From Litoreibacter ponti (lineage in GTDB: Bacteria > Pseudomonadota > Alphaproteobacteria > Rhodobacterales > Rhodobacteraceae): a stretch of DNA of 64,000 nt. Position numbers and translations under genes: made by a program. Shown piece after piece: positions 5,983 to 14,388 of the stretch. Each line of letters opens with the position of its first letter. Position 1 is the first letter of the stretch. The stretch lies in NCBI RefSeq assembly GCF_003054285.1, contig NZ_QBKS01000001.1, positions 434,001-498,000 of the forward strand. The letters run 5' to 3'. Under the pieces are notes generated by a model that saw nothing but the letters and a program-made list of their open reading frames with translations, had not been told where the DNA came from and made no database searches.

Positions 5983-8733
5983 TTAAGCGTCCGGTGCGTC
6001 CGTCTCCGCCTCGTCGTCTTCGCCCTGATCCGCGATCCACGCGACCGAGACCACTTCTTCGCCTTTGCCGGTGTCGAACACCTTCACGCCACCGGCCGAG
6101 CGTGAGCGGAAGGAGATACCGTCGACGGGACAGCGGATCGACTGGCCCTTGGAGGTGGCGAGCATGATCTGGTCGCTCATCTCAACGGGGAAGGAGGCTA
6201 CGATCTCGCCACCGCGCATGGCCTTGTCCATCGCGGTCACGCCCATGCCACCACGCCCGCGGACGGGGTAGTCGTGCGACGAGCTGAGCTTGCCCGCGCC
6301 GCCCTTGGTAATGGTCAGGATCAGGTCCTCGGCGGCGGACATCTCGGCATAGCGTTCGGTGGTGATATCGCCGGGTGCGACCTCGTCCTCATCCACTTCA
6401 ACATCGTCCGCCAAGCCCATGACAGCGCGGCGCATTTTCAGATACGCGGAACGCTCTGCCGGGTCAGCCTCGAAGTGGCGAATGACCGACATGGACACCA
6501 CTTTGTCGTCGCCGTTGAGCTTGATGCCGCGCACGCCGAGCGAGGCGCGGGAGTTGAACACCCGCACATCGGTCGTCGGGAAGCGGATCGCGCGGCCGGA
6601 GTTGGTCACCAGCATCACGTCGTCGTCTTCCGAACAGATGCGTGCGTTGATCAGTTTCACATCGGCATGCTCTTCGTCGAACTTCATCGCGATCTTGCCG
6701 TTGCGCATGACATTTGTGAAGTCTGACAGGCGGTTACGGCGCACAGTTCCAGCGGATGTGGCGAAGACGATCTGCAGATCGCCCCAGTCTTTTTCATCGC
6801 GATCCACCGGCATGATCGCCGCGATGGACACGCCCTGCGGGATCGGCAGGATGTTGATGATCGCTTTGCCTTTGGACGTGCGACCGCCCTGTGGAAGCCG
6901 CCAAGTCTTGAGCTTGTAGACCATCCCGTCGGTCGTGAAGAACAAAAGCTGCGTGTGCGTGTTGGCCACGAAGAGCTGCGTGACGACATCCTCTTCCTTG
7001 GTCTGCATGCCCGACACGCCCTTGCCACCGCGCTTCTGGGCGCGGAAATCGGCGAGCGCGGTGCGCTTGATGTAGCCGCCGGAGGTCACGGTAACGACCA
7101 TGTCCTCTTTCTCGATGAGGTCCTCGTCCTCCATATCGCCGGACCAATCGACAATCTCGGATCGGCGGGGCACAGCGAACTGCTCGCGCACGTCTTTCAG
7201 CTCGTTCGAGATGATCTCCATGATGCGTTCGCGCGAGCGCAGGATGGCGAGGTATTCGGTGATCTTGGCCGCGAGCTCTTCCAGCTCGTCGGTCACTTCC
7301 TTGACGCCGATCTGGGTCAGACGCTGCAGGCGCAAGTCCAGGATCGCGCGGGCCTGCGTTTCCGACAGGTTGTAGGTGCCGTCCTCGTTGGCGGTATGGG
7401 TCGGGTCGTCGATCAGCTTGATGTAGTCGACGATGTCCTCGGCGGGCCAGGCGCGCGTCATCAGGCGGTGGCGCGCTTCGGCAGCGTCGGCGGAGGTGCG
7501 GATCGTGGCGACCACCTCGTCGATATTGGTGACGGCCACGGCCAGACCGCACAAGACGTGGCTGCGCTCGCGCGCCTTGCGCAGCTCGAACGCGGTGCGC
7601 CGGGCGACGACATCTTCGCGGAACGATATGAAGTTCGTCAGGAAGGTGCGCAGCGTCAGCTGTTCGGGCTTGCCGCCGTTCAGCGCCAGCATGTTGCAGG
7701 CAAAGGACGTCTGCATCGGTGTGAAGCGGAAGAGCTGGTTCAGCACCACCTCTGCGGTCACGTCGCGCTTCAGTTCGACCACGACGCGCACGCCGACGCG
7801 GTCGCTTTCGTCCTGCACGTGGCTGATGCCCTCGATCCGCTTCTCGCGTGCGGCCTCGGCGATCTTTTCGATCATCGTGGATTTGTTCACCTGATAGGGG
7901 ATTTCGTCGATGACGATGGCCCAACGATCCTTGCGGATCTCCTCCACATGAGTTTTCGAGCGTACGATGACCGAGCCGCGCCCTTCGGTATAGGCTTTGC
8001 GCGCGCCGGAGCGGCCCAGGATGATCCCGCCGGTCGGGAAATCGGGGGCGGGGACGTATTCCATAAGCTGATGCTCGTCGAGGTCGGGCTCTTCGATGAG
8101 CGCCAGCGTGGCGTCGATAACCTCGCCCAGATTGTGGGGCGGGATGTTCGTGGCCATGCCGACGGCAATGCCGCCCGCGCCGTTGACCAGCATGTTGGGG
8201 AAGCGCGCAGGCAGGACGGTCGGCTCGCGGTCCTTGCCGTCGTAATTGTCCTGGAAGTCGACCGTGTCTTTTTCGATATCGGCCAGAAGTGCGGCGGCCG
8301 GCTTGTCCATCCGCACCTCGGTGTAGCGCATGGCGGCGGGGTTATCGCCGTCCATCGAGCCGAAATTGCCCTGACCGTCGAGCAGGGGCAGCGACATCGA
8401 GAAATCCTGCGCCATGCGCACCAGCGCGTCATAGATCGCGCTGTCGCCGTGGGGGTGATACTTGCCCATCACGTCGCCCACCGGACGGGCGGATTTCTTG
8501 TAGGATTTGTCGTGGGTGTTGCCGGTCTCGTGCATCGCATAGAGGATGCGGCGGTGGACCGGTTTCAGCCCGTCGCGCAGGTCCGGGATCGCGCGTGAAA
8601 TGATCACCGACATGGCGTATTCTATGAAGGAGGTCTTCATCTCATCGGTGATGCTGACCTGCGGGCCGTCATACTCCATCCGGGTTGGCGGCACTTCGTC
8701 TTCGTTTTCAGGGGTTTCCGGCGTGTCGTTCAC
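5983..8733 (-). CDS. gyrA: DNA gyrase subunit A
   Basis: GyrA is the DNA breakage-reunion subunit of gyrase, acting with GyrB to introduce negative supercoils. The 916-residue protein has the catalytic tyrosine at 137 (AAMRYTE), the quinolone-resistance region KYHPHGDSAIYD with Ser98 and Asp102 in their wild-type state, and the GyrA box in the C-terminal beta-pinwheel (QKRGGKG). That box separates GyrA from ParC. The C-terminal domain is followed by an acidic tail (GEDDEAETDAPDA). It is the first gene of the minus-strand run towards trmFO and has its own likely promoter near 8790-8819. Confidence 0.97.
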   Translation of the reverse strand: MNDTPETPENEDEVPPTRMEYDGPQVSITDEMKTSFIEYAMSVIISRAIPDLRDGLKPVHRRILYAMHETGNTHDKSYKKSARPVGDVMGKYHPHGDSAIYDALVRMAQDFSMSLPLLDGQGNFGSMDGDNPAAMRYTEVRMDKPAAALLADIEKDTVDFQDNYDGKDREPTVLPARFPNMLVNGAGGIAVGMATNIPPHNLGEVIDATLALIEEPDLDEHQLMEYVPAPDFPTGGIILGRSGARKAYTEGRGSVIVRSKTHVEEIRKDRWAIVIDEIPYQVNKSTMIEKIAEAAREKRIEGISHVQDESDRVGVRVVVELKRDVTAEVVLNQLFRFTPMQTSFACNMLALNGGKPEQLTLRTFLTNFISFREDVVARRTAFELRKARERSHVLCGLAVAVTNIDEVVATIRTSADAAEARHRLMTRAWPAEDIVDYIKLIDDPTHTANEDGTYNLSETQARAILDLRLQRLTQIGVKEVTDELEELAAKITEYLAILRSRERIMEIISNELKDVREQFAVPRRSEIVDWSGDMEDEDLIEKEDMVVTVTSGGYIKRTALADFRAQKRGGKGVSGMQTKEEDVVTQLFVANTHTQLLFFTTDGMVYKLKTWRLPQGGRTSKGKAIINILPIPQGVSIAAIMPVDRDEKDWGDLQIVFATSAGTVRRNRLSDFTNVMRNGKIAMKFDEEHADVKLINARICSEDDDVMLVTNSGRAIRFPTTDVRVFNSRASLGVRGIKLNGDDKVVSMSVIRHFEADPAERSAYLKMRRAVMGLADDVEVDEDEVAPGDITTERYAEMSAAEDLILTITKGGAGKLSSSHDYPVRGRGGMGVTAMDKAMRGGEIVASFPVEMSDQIMLATSKGQSIRCPVDGISFRSRSAGGVKVFDTGKGEEVVSVAWIADQGEDDEAETDAPDA

Positions 8734-8789
8734 GTGGGGTCCGATCTTGCTCTGGGCGCGCGGGCGGCCTTCTATATCTTGTTGTGTTG

Positions 8790-8819
8790 ACTATAGCCCA
8801 ACCTAGGTTTGGGGTGCAA
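8790..8819 (-). promoter_or_regulatory. Possible gyrA promoter
   Basis: On the minus strand a TTGCAC (complement of 8814-8819) is separated by 18 bases from TATAGT (complement of 8790-8795), about 60 bases before the gyrA ATG. The spacer contains the palindrome AACCTAGGTT (8800-8809), which could be a protein-binding site. Both hexamers are reasonable sigma-70 matches. The call is by eye only. Confidence 0.35.
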
Positions 8820-8936
8820 TGGGGCAGGCGCGACATGATTGTCACCGAAGTCGGTAGAGTGCTAACAGCATGTTTTTATTGATTTTTAATCTCGATATGG
8901 AAAGCTGGTCCCGGACGAGCAGAAGAGGAGGCGCAA

Positions 8937-9206
8937 ATGCCCCGATCAGAGACGGAATTGATGTTGAAAGGCTACGGGCTGACCACGGCGGAGATGTACT
9001 ACCGGATGCCCGACCACCAAAGCGTGCTGAACAGCTTTGTGTGGCAGGATTACGATCTCGCGCCGGACTATCCGAAACTGTTCGGCTTCATCGAATTCTG
9101 GCAGGAAAAGCTCGACGGGCCGCTCCATTCTGTCCGCTTCACCCACCGCAAGATGATCCGCGCGGGGGAGTGGCGAAACGTCGTGCAGGAGTTTCGACTG
9201 AATTAG
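8937..9206 (+). CDS. usg: Usg family protein
   Basis: This 89-residue protein matches the Usg family, a small conserved alphaproteobacterial protein named for its association with tryptophan genes in some species; its function is unknown. Family features are the early MLKGYGLTTAEMYYRMPDH block and the DYDLAPDYPKL and FWQ segments. The ATG at 8937 has a strong ribosome site (AGAAGAGGAGG). No trp gene is adjacent here. The gene runs towards dsbB, with a block of four palindromes between the two stops. Confidence 0.85.
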   Translation: MPRSETELMLKGYGLTTAEMYYRMPDHQSVLNSFVWQDYDLAPDYPKLFGFIEFWQEKLDGPLHSVRFTHRKMIRAGEWRNVVQEFRLN

Positions 9207-9225
9207 GCGTGCAGTGTCGAGCGGG

Positions 9226-9320
9226 AAGCCGCGTCGACGCGGCTTTCCAAACCGCCTTCCAAAGGCGGTTTGAATGCGATTTCGAAATCGCATTCTCAAA
9301 GCCCGTTCGAACGGGCTTTG
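9226..9320. repeat. Block of four consecutive perfect palindromes
   Basis: Four different inverted repeats follow one another with 1 to 3 bases between them: 9226-9245 (20 bp, centre GTCGAC), 9249-9271 (10-bp arms, 3-base loop), 9272-9295 (24 bp, centre TTCGAA) and 9297-9320 (24 bp, centre TTCGAA). The arms differ in sequence, but all run roughly AA-GC-rich-TT, and three have TCGA at the centre. The block fills the gap between the convergent usg and dsbB stops. It may be a two-way terminator, but no long T run is present and one hairpin would be enough for that. Confidence 0.9.
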
Positions 9321-9324
9321 GCGC

Positions 9325-9789
9325 TCAGAGGCTGCGACGCGCTGCTGTTATCCAGATCAGGGCGAGCCCTAAAGATAGGATCGCGTTCCAGCCTGCCATC
9401 GAGATGCCCGCCAGCTGCCACGCGATCTCGTCGCAACGGACCAATGTTGCATTTAGGATCTGCTCCAGCAACTCCTCCGGGCTCAGGTTCGAGATGTCGC
9501 CCGAAGAACACGTGCTCGGGCCTTCCCACCAACCTTGCTCCACGCCCGCGTGATATGCGCCGATCCCGGCCGTGATCAGTGCGGCGCCCGCGCCCATCAG
9601 CGCCAAGATACGGCTCGGCAGCACCACAAAGAGCGCCCCGACGACAATCGCCGCGGCATGGGGCCAGCGCTGCCACAGGCACATCTTGCAGGGTGGATAG
9701 CCCGCCAGCTGGAACAGGAACGCGCCCCCCAGCAGCGCGGCGGAGCCGCCCGCGGCGACGAGTACCAGTTGAATGCGGCTCAAGGTCAT
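9325..9789 (-). CDS. dsbB: Disulfide bond formation protein DsbB
   Basis: DsbB reoxidises DsbA in the periplasm and hands the electrons to quinone. The 154-residue protein has four hydrophobic helices, the first periplasmic cysteine pair Cys34-Cys37 (PPCKMCLWQRW) and the second pair Cys94 and Cys119 (PSTCSSG, VRCDEIAW), in the usual topology. The ATG at 9789 overlaps the stop of the upstream YqaA-like gene as ATGA (9786-9789), so the two are probably co-translated. No dsbA is in the window. Confidence 0.93.
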   Translation of the reverse strand: MTLSRIQLVLVAAGGSAALLGGAFLFQLAGYPPCKMCLWQRWPHAAAIVVGALFVVLPSRILALMGAGAALITAGIGAYHAGVEQGWWEGPSTCSSGDISNLSPEELLEQILNATLVRCDEIAWQLAGISMAGWNAILSLGLALIWITAARRSL

Positions 9790-10361
9790 ATGTACCTCAC
9801 CAGGGCGAAGCCCCCCAACAGGATCAAAACGAAGACGCTCAGCGCGAGGCCAAGGCGGCGCTCGATGAAGTCCCGGATCGGCGGGCCGAATTTCCACAAG
9901 AGTGCGGCAACGAGAAAGAAGCGCAAGCCCCGTGCGACAATCGAGGTGACGATGAAAGTTGCCAGCGGCATGCCGGTCCAGCCCGACATGATCGTGATCA
10001 CCTTGTAGGGGAAGGGGGTCAGCCCCGCGATCAGCACGGGCCAGAAGCCCATATCGTTGAAGCGGGTGTTGAACTCCATCGCGGCCTCGCCCTTGCCGAG
10101 CGCCTCGAGGATCGGACGACCGACCTGCTCGAACGCGAGCGCGCCGATGGCGTAGCCCGCCAGCCCCCCCAGCACCGAGGCCGCTAGACAAACCCCCGCA
10201 ATCAGAAAGGCGCGGTGGGGCGCCGCGATGATCATCGGGATCATCAGCAGATCGGGGGGGATCGGAAAGATCGAGCTTTCCGCAAAAGACACCACCGCCA
10301 GCACCCAAAGCGCATAGGGGTGGTCGGCCATCGACATGGTCCAGTCGTAGAGACGTTTCAT
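9786..10361 (-). CDS. YqaA/DedA-family inner-membrane protein
   Basis: A 191-residue integral membrane protein with about five hydrophobic segments. The SFAESSIFPIPPDLLMIPM block near residue 25-43 and the RFNDMGFWPVLIAGLTPFPYKVITIMSG block around 100-128 are the signatures of the VTT/DedA superfamily, YqaA branch. Members are thought to act in membrane lipid or proton-dependent homeostasis; no substrate can be read here. The gene is upstream of dsbB and overlaps it by 4 bases. Confidence 0.87.
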   Translation of the reverse strand: MKRLYDWTMSMADHPYALWVLAVVSFAESSIFPIPPDLLMIPMIIAAPHRAFLIAGVCLAASVLGGLAGYAIGALAFEQVGRPILEALGKGEAAMEFNTRFNDMGFWPVLIAGLTPFPYKVITIMSGWTGMPLATFIVTSIVARGLRFFLVAALLWKFGPPIRDFIERRLGLALSVFVLILLGGFALVRYI

Positions 10362-10487
10362 CGGGGTCTGCTGCGCTCGCTCTGGTGGGCTCCAGCTTTA
10401 TATATGCCGGTTGCCAAATGGGTCTGGTTTGCCTTCAATGCACCATGCCCCGCTCAAGGGGCCTATGTCCAGACAGGGGGGCGCCAT

Positions 10488-11351
10488 ATGCGCTGGAAAG
10501 GACGGCGTACCAGCCGCAACATTGAAGACCGTCGCAGACAGGGCGGGGGGCGGCGCATGGGCCGCACAGGTGGCCTGAGCGGCGTCGGGCTGATTGCCGT
10601 ATTGGTCATCGGGTATTTTCTGGGGATCGACGTGACGCCCTTGCTGCAAGGCGGCGGCCAATTGGGACCGGCCACGCAGCAATCGGGCGAGATCACGCAG
10701 GCTGACCGCGAGGCGGGGGAGTTTGTCTCCGTCGTACTGGCGGACACCGAAGAGGTCTGGGCCGAGATTTTCCGCGAACAGCTGGGACAGCCCTACCAAC
10801 CCGCCACGCTGGTGCTCTTCAAGGGGACGACGCAAAGTCCTTGCGGTGGGGCCAGCGGCGCGTCGGGGCCGTTTTACTGCCCGGCGGATCGCAAGGCCTA
10901 CCTCGACACCGATTTCTTCACGACGCTGTCGCGCCGCTTGGGGGCATCAGGCGATTTCGCTGCCGCCTATGTGGTCGCCCATGAGGTGGCCCATCACGTC
11001 CAAAACGAGCTGGGCATTCTTGGCAAGGCCAACCAGATCCGCCGCCAGGTCAGCCAGTCTGAGAGCAACGCGATCTCCGTGCGCATCGAGCTGCAGGCCG
11101 ACTGCTACTCCGGCATCTGGGCGCGCTACGCGCAGGCGCGGTTCAACGCGCTCGAGCGTGGCGATCTGGAAGAGGCGATCAATGCCGCAAAGCAGATCGG
11201 CGACGACACGCTGCAGCGTAATGCCGGGCGCGCGCCCAATCCGCACAATTTCACCCACGGCACGTCCGAGCAGCGCCAGCGCTGGTTTCGACAGGGCTTT
11301 CAGCAGGCCAGCCTGCAGAGCTGCGACACCTTCGGGACGGATCGTTTGTAG
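10488..11351 (+). CDS. YpfJ-type neutral zinc metallopeptidase
   Basis: A 287-residue protein of the YpfJ/KPN_02809 family of predicted zinc metallopeptidases. The N-terminus MRWKGRRTSRNIEDRR is followed by one membrane helix (about 31-46), then a periplasmic domain with the zinc motif HEVAH at 165-169 and the later ELQADCYSG block that supplies the third ligand. The characteristic cysteines (QSPCGGA, FYCP) are present. The ATG at 10488 was chosen because MRWKGRR is the conserved family N-terminus; the open frame further upstream covers the promoter region. It lies divergent to the YqaA-like gene. Physiological substrates are unknown. Confidence 0.9.
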   Translation: MRWKGRRTSRNIEDRRRQGGGRRMGRTGGLSGVGLIAVLVIGYFLGIDVTPLLQGGGQLGPATQQSGEITQADREAGEFVSVVLADTEEVWAEIFREQLGQPYQPATLVLFKGTTQSPCGGASGASGPFYCPADRKAYLDTDFFTTLSRRLGASGDFAAAYVVAHEVAHHVQNELGILGKANQIRRQVSQSESNAISVRIELQADCYSGIWARYAQARFNALERGDLEEAINAAKQIGDDTLQRNAGRAPNPHNFTHGTSEQRQRWFRQGFQQASLQSCDTFGTDRL

Positions 11352-11454
11352 GACACAAAAAATTTCATTGGCAATGTCAATCAATTTGCCTAGCGTTCAA
11401 ATAGGACATGGCCCGCGGAAGACGGGCCTGCACAACACTCTGGGAGGAGACCAC

Positions 11455-12486
11455 ATGAAACACCTGCTTAAATCCGCAGCCCTTGCGGCCATCATGGGCG
11501 TCACCGGAAGCGCCGCCTTTGCGCAAGAGGTCACCCTGCGCTGCCAGCACTTCCTGTCGCCGAAAGCCTCCGTGCCGCAATATTTCATGGAGCCCTGGGC
11601 CGAGAAGGTCATGGCCGACAGTGGCGGCCGCATCAAGGTCGAGCTGTACCCGGCGATGCAACTGGGCGGCAAACCCCCGGCGCTGTATGACCAGATCCGC
11701 GATGGCGTAATCGATTGCGGCTGGGCGCTGCCCGCCTACACGCCGGGCCGGTTCCCGGAATCGGAAGTGTTCGAGCTGCCCTTCATGACCTCCATGAGCG
11801 CCGAAGACAGCTCCAAGGCGGTGTGGGAGTACAGCCAGAAATACCTCACGGAGCGGATGGGCGACATCCACCTGATGGCCACGCATCTGCATGGGCCGGG
11901 CGTCATCCACAAGAAGGGTGACCCGATCATGAAGCCGTCCGATCTGGCGGGTGTGAAACTGCGCGGTCCGTCGCGCCAGGCCAACAAACTGCTGGAAACC
12001 CTGGGCGCGACGCCCGTGGGCATCCCGGTGCCGGCCTTCCCTGAGGCCCTGTCCAAGGGCGTCGTGGATGGCGGCGTGATCCCGTGGGAAATCGTGCCGC
12101 CGCTGAAAGTGCATGAGCTGGCCGACAGCCACACCCAGATCGGTGGTGATCGTGCGCTCTATAACACCTTCTTCGTGTGGGGCATGAACAAGGCCGTCTA
12201 TGACGGGCTGCCCGATGACCTGAAGGCCGTGATCGACGCCAATTCCGGCATCGAGGTCTCCGCCGCCGCGGGCCGCGCCATGGATACGGGCGACAAGACC
12301 GGTCTGGAAGTGACCCAAGGCACCGACAACAAAGTCGTGACGCTTGATGATGCGTCCGTGGCCGAGTTGAAGGTGATCGGCGAGGAACTGACTGCCGCCT
12401 GGATCGCCGAGATGACCGAAAAGGGCCTTGATGGCGCGGCAATGGTCAAGGACGCACAGGAACTCGTGGCGAAACACGCCAACTGA
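11455..12486 (+). CDS. dctP: TRAP transporter substrate-binding protein (DctP family)
   Basis: This periplasmic solute receptor feeds the DctQM membrane complex encoded at 13.8-15.7 kb. The 343-residue protein has a clear Sec signal (MKHLLKSAALAAIMGVTGSAAFA, cleavage after residue 23). It has the DctP fold, including the KLRGPSRQANKLLETLGATP segment that carries the carboxylate-binding arginine in this family. A strong ribosome site (GGGAGGAG) precedes the ATG at 11455. A possible promoter lies at 11368-11396 (TTGGCA, 17 bases, TAGCGT), overlapping the short inverted repeat ATTG...CAAT. A terminator follows the gene, so the receptor can be made in excess over the membrane subunits. The substrate is probably an organic acid but is not determined by the sequence. 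Confidence 0.93.
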   Translation: MKHLLKSAALAAIMGVTGSAAFAQEVTLRCQHFLSPKASVPQYFMEPWAEKVMADSGGRIKVELYPAMQLGGKPPALYDQIRDGVIDCGWALPAYTPGRFPESEVFELPFMTSMSAEDSSKAVWEYSQKYLTERMGDIHLMATHLHGPGVIHKKGDPIMKPSDLAGVKLRGPSRQANKLLETLGATPVGIPVPAFPEALSKGVVDGGVIPWEIVPPLKVHELADSHTQIGGDRALYNTFFVWGMNKAVYDGLPDDLKAVIDANSGIEVSAAAGRAMDTGDKTGLEVTQGTDNKVVTLDDASVAELKVIGEELTAAWIAEMTEKGLDGAAMVKDAQELVAKHAN

Positions 12487-12503
12487 TCTCGGTTCGATAT
12501 CAT

Positions 12504-12534
12504 AAGGCCCTGCACCCCGGTGCGGGGCCTTTTT
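12504..12534 (+). terminator. Stem-loop terminator after dctP
   Basis: The arms AAGGCCC (12504-12510) and GGGCCTT (12525-12531) enclose an inner GCACC/GGTGC helix and are followed by a run of T. The element sits between dctP and the monooxygenase gene, only 15 bases before the next ATG, so partial read-through is likely needed to express the downstream genes from the dctP promoter. Confidence 0.75.
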
Positions 12535-12548
12535 GCTAGGGGCAACTC

Positions 12549-13793
12549 ATGACGGTTCTGATCGCAGGCGCAGGAATTGGCGGGCTGGCCCTTGGCCTGT
12601 CCTTGCATCAGGTCGGCATCCCGTTTCGCATCTTCGAGGCGGTGCGCGAGATCAAGCCGCTGGGCGTCGGCATCAACCTGCAACCCCACGCCGCGCGCGA
12701 GCTGTTCGAGCTGGGGTTGGAAGACGCGCTGGACGTGGTCGGCCTGCGCACGCAGGAGGTCTGCTACTTTTCTGCCCACGGTCAGCTGATCTGGCGTGAG
12801 CCGCGCGGGCAGGCGGCGGGGTACGCTTGGCCGCAATTCTCGATCCACCGGGGCGGGCTGCAGATGGCGCTCCATGATGCGCTGATCGCGCGCTGTGGGC
12901 CAAAGGTGATCACCACCGGGCATGCGGTCACCACGTGGGAAGAGACAGGGCAGGGCGTCTCTGTCACGCTCACTGACCGCGCCAGCGGCGAGACGCTCGG
13001 CGCGGAGGAGGGTACGGTCCTGATCGCCGCCGATGGCATCAATTCGACCCTGCGCGCGACGCTCTTCCCCGATGAAGGCGGGGCCAAGTGGGGCGGCACG
13101 ATGATGTGGCGCGGCGTGACCGATGGCCCGGCTTTCCTCAGCGATTGCTCCGTTGTCATGGCCGGCAAGAAGGACCAGAAGTTTGTGGCCTACCCGATCG
13201 GGCGCACGCCGACCGGTATGCGGATCAACTGGATTGCGGACCTGACGATGCCCGAGGATTACGATTGGCGCGCACAAGACTGGTCGCGCGAGGGCGCGCG
13301 CACGGATTTCGCCGCCGCCTTTGCGGACTGGGATTTCGACTGGCTCGACATACCCAAGATCATCGCCGGGGCGGAGCAGGTCTGGGAATACCCGATGGTC
13401 GACCGCGACCCGCTTGCGCAATGGACCCACGGTCCGATGACGCTGCTGGGCGATGCGGCCCATGCAATGTATCCCATCGGCTCCAACGGGGCGTCGCAAT
13501 GCATCCTCGATGCGCGCCACATGGCCGCGGCGATGCGCGAGCATGGGGTCACCCAAGCCGCGCTCCATGCCTACGAGAACATCCGGCGCGACGCGGTGAA
13601 CGCGCTGGTTCTGGCCAACCGCGGCGACGGGCCGGACAAGGTGCTCGACCTCGTCGCCGAACGCGCGCCGGACGGGTTTGCGCAAATTGAAGATGTCATG
13701 TCGCATGACGAGTTGGACGCGATGGCGAAAGCTTATAAGTCGGTCGCGGGAATGGATGTGGACGCGCTGAACGCGCGGGCGCCGATCATCTGA
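12549..13793 (+). CDS. FAD-dependent aromatic monooxygenase, PhzS-like
   Basis: A 414-residue group A flavin monooxygenase. Motifs in order: the GxGxxG dinucleotide fold (LIAGAGIGGLALGL, 4-17), the DG motif (AADGINSTLRATLFP) and the GD motif (LLGDAAHAMYPIGSNGASQCILDA). The segments IKPLGVGINLQPHA, SIHRGGLQMAL, MMWRGVT and YPMVDRDPL recall PhzS, the phenazine hydroxylase, more than classical salicylate hydroxylase. That comparison is from memory. The gene lies between dctP and dctQ (10-base gap to dctQ), which suggests it hydroxylates the imported compound or a product of it. No phenazine biosynthesis genes are nearby, so the true substrate is probably another aromatic or heteroaromatic acid. 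Confidence 0.85.
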   Translation: MTVLIAGAGIGGLALGLSLHQVGIPFRIFEAVREIKPLGVGINLQPHAARELFELGLEDALDVVGLRTQEVCYFSAHGQLIWREPRGQAAGYAWPQFSIHRGGLQMALHDALIARCGPKVITTGHAVTTWEETGQGVSVTLTDRASGETLGAEEGTVLIAADGINSTLRATLFPDEGGAKWGGTMMWRGVTDGPAFLSDCSVVMAGKKDQKFVAYPIGRTPTGMRINWIADLTMPEDYDWRAQDWSREGARTDFAAAFADWDFDWLDIPKIIAGAEQVWEYPMVDRDPLAQWTHGPMTLLGDAAHAMYPIGSNGASQCILDARHMAAAMREHGVTQAALHAYENIRRDAVNALVLANRGDGPDKVLDLVAERAPDGFAQIEDVMSHDELDAMAKAYKSVAGMDVDALNARAPII

Positions 13794-13803
13794 AGGGGAC
13801 CGC

Positions 13804-14388
13804 ATGGCACTGGCACCGCAACTCGAAGCGCGCATCGGGCGCAGCCTGGAGGCCGTCTGCCGCTGGCTGGCCTTCGGCGGCGGTTTGATCCTGGTGGCGG
13901 CGGCGGCGATCACCGTGGCCTCGATTATTGGCCGCGCGCTGTTGTCCTTCGGGCTGGGGCCCATCAAGGGGGATTTCGAGCTGGTCGAGGCGGGCTGCGC
14001 CATCGCCATCTTCGCCTTCCTGCCGTGGTGCCAGCTCAAGCGGGGTCACGTGACGGTGGACATCGTCGTGGACCGGATGCCAGCCCGGGCAAAAGCGGCC
14101 CTCGGCCTGATCGGGGATATGACGGTGGCGGTGGTCTCCGGCCTGATCCTGTGGCGCATCTATCTGGGCTTTGGCGAGAAGTTTCCCTACTTCTCGGAGA
14201 GCCTGCGCGGCGCGCTCGGCATGGGCTCCAAACCCTTCTTTCCCGAGACGACCTATGAGCTGGAGATGCCGGTGTGGATCCCCTATGGGCTGGCGACCAT
14301 CGGTGCGACGCTGTTCTTTGTCGTCAGCCTTTACACCGTGTGGCGCGCGCTCAATTGGGTGCTTGCAGGCCACGAGGTGCGCCCATGA
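13804..14388 (+). CDS. dctQ: TRAP transporter small permease subunit (DctQ family)
   Basis: A 194-residue membrane protein with four hydrophobic helices, the usual DctQ topology. The central FAFLPWCQLKRGHVTVDIVVDRMP segment is the typical loop after helix 2. It pairs with DctM to form the sodium-driven membrane unit of the transporter. The stop overlaps the dctM start (ATGA, 14385-14388), so the two are translationally coupled. The gene follows the monooxygenase by 10 bases. Confidence 0.92.
   Translation: MALAPQLEARIGRSLEAVCRWLAFGGGLILVAAAAITVASIIGRALLSFGLGPIKGDFELVEAGCAIAIFAFLPWCQLKRGHVTVDIVVDRMPARAKAALGLIGDMTVAVVSGLILWRIYLGFGEKFPYFSESLRGALGMGSKPFFPETTYELEMPVWIPYGLATIGATLFFVVSLYTVWRALNWVLAGHEVRP

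Noticed and set aside
6955..8598. 547-codon frame antisense to gyrA
   Set aside because: GyrA is certain on the other strand, and the antisense product has no family motifs.
11368..11396. Sigma-54 promoter before dctP (TGGCA...TTGC)
   Set aside because: The spacing between TGGCA and TTGC is 12 bases, not the required short gap.
12549..13793. Part of a phenazine biosynthesis cluster
   Set aside because: Only the PhzS-like enzyme is present; no phzA-G genes flank it, and the TRAP genes point to uptake.
12198..14039. 613-codon minus-strand frame across dctP, the monooxygenase and dctQ
   Set aside because: It crosses three clear genes on the plus strand and reads as arginine- and proline-rich noise.
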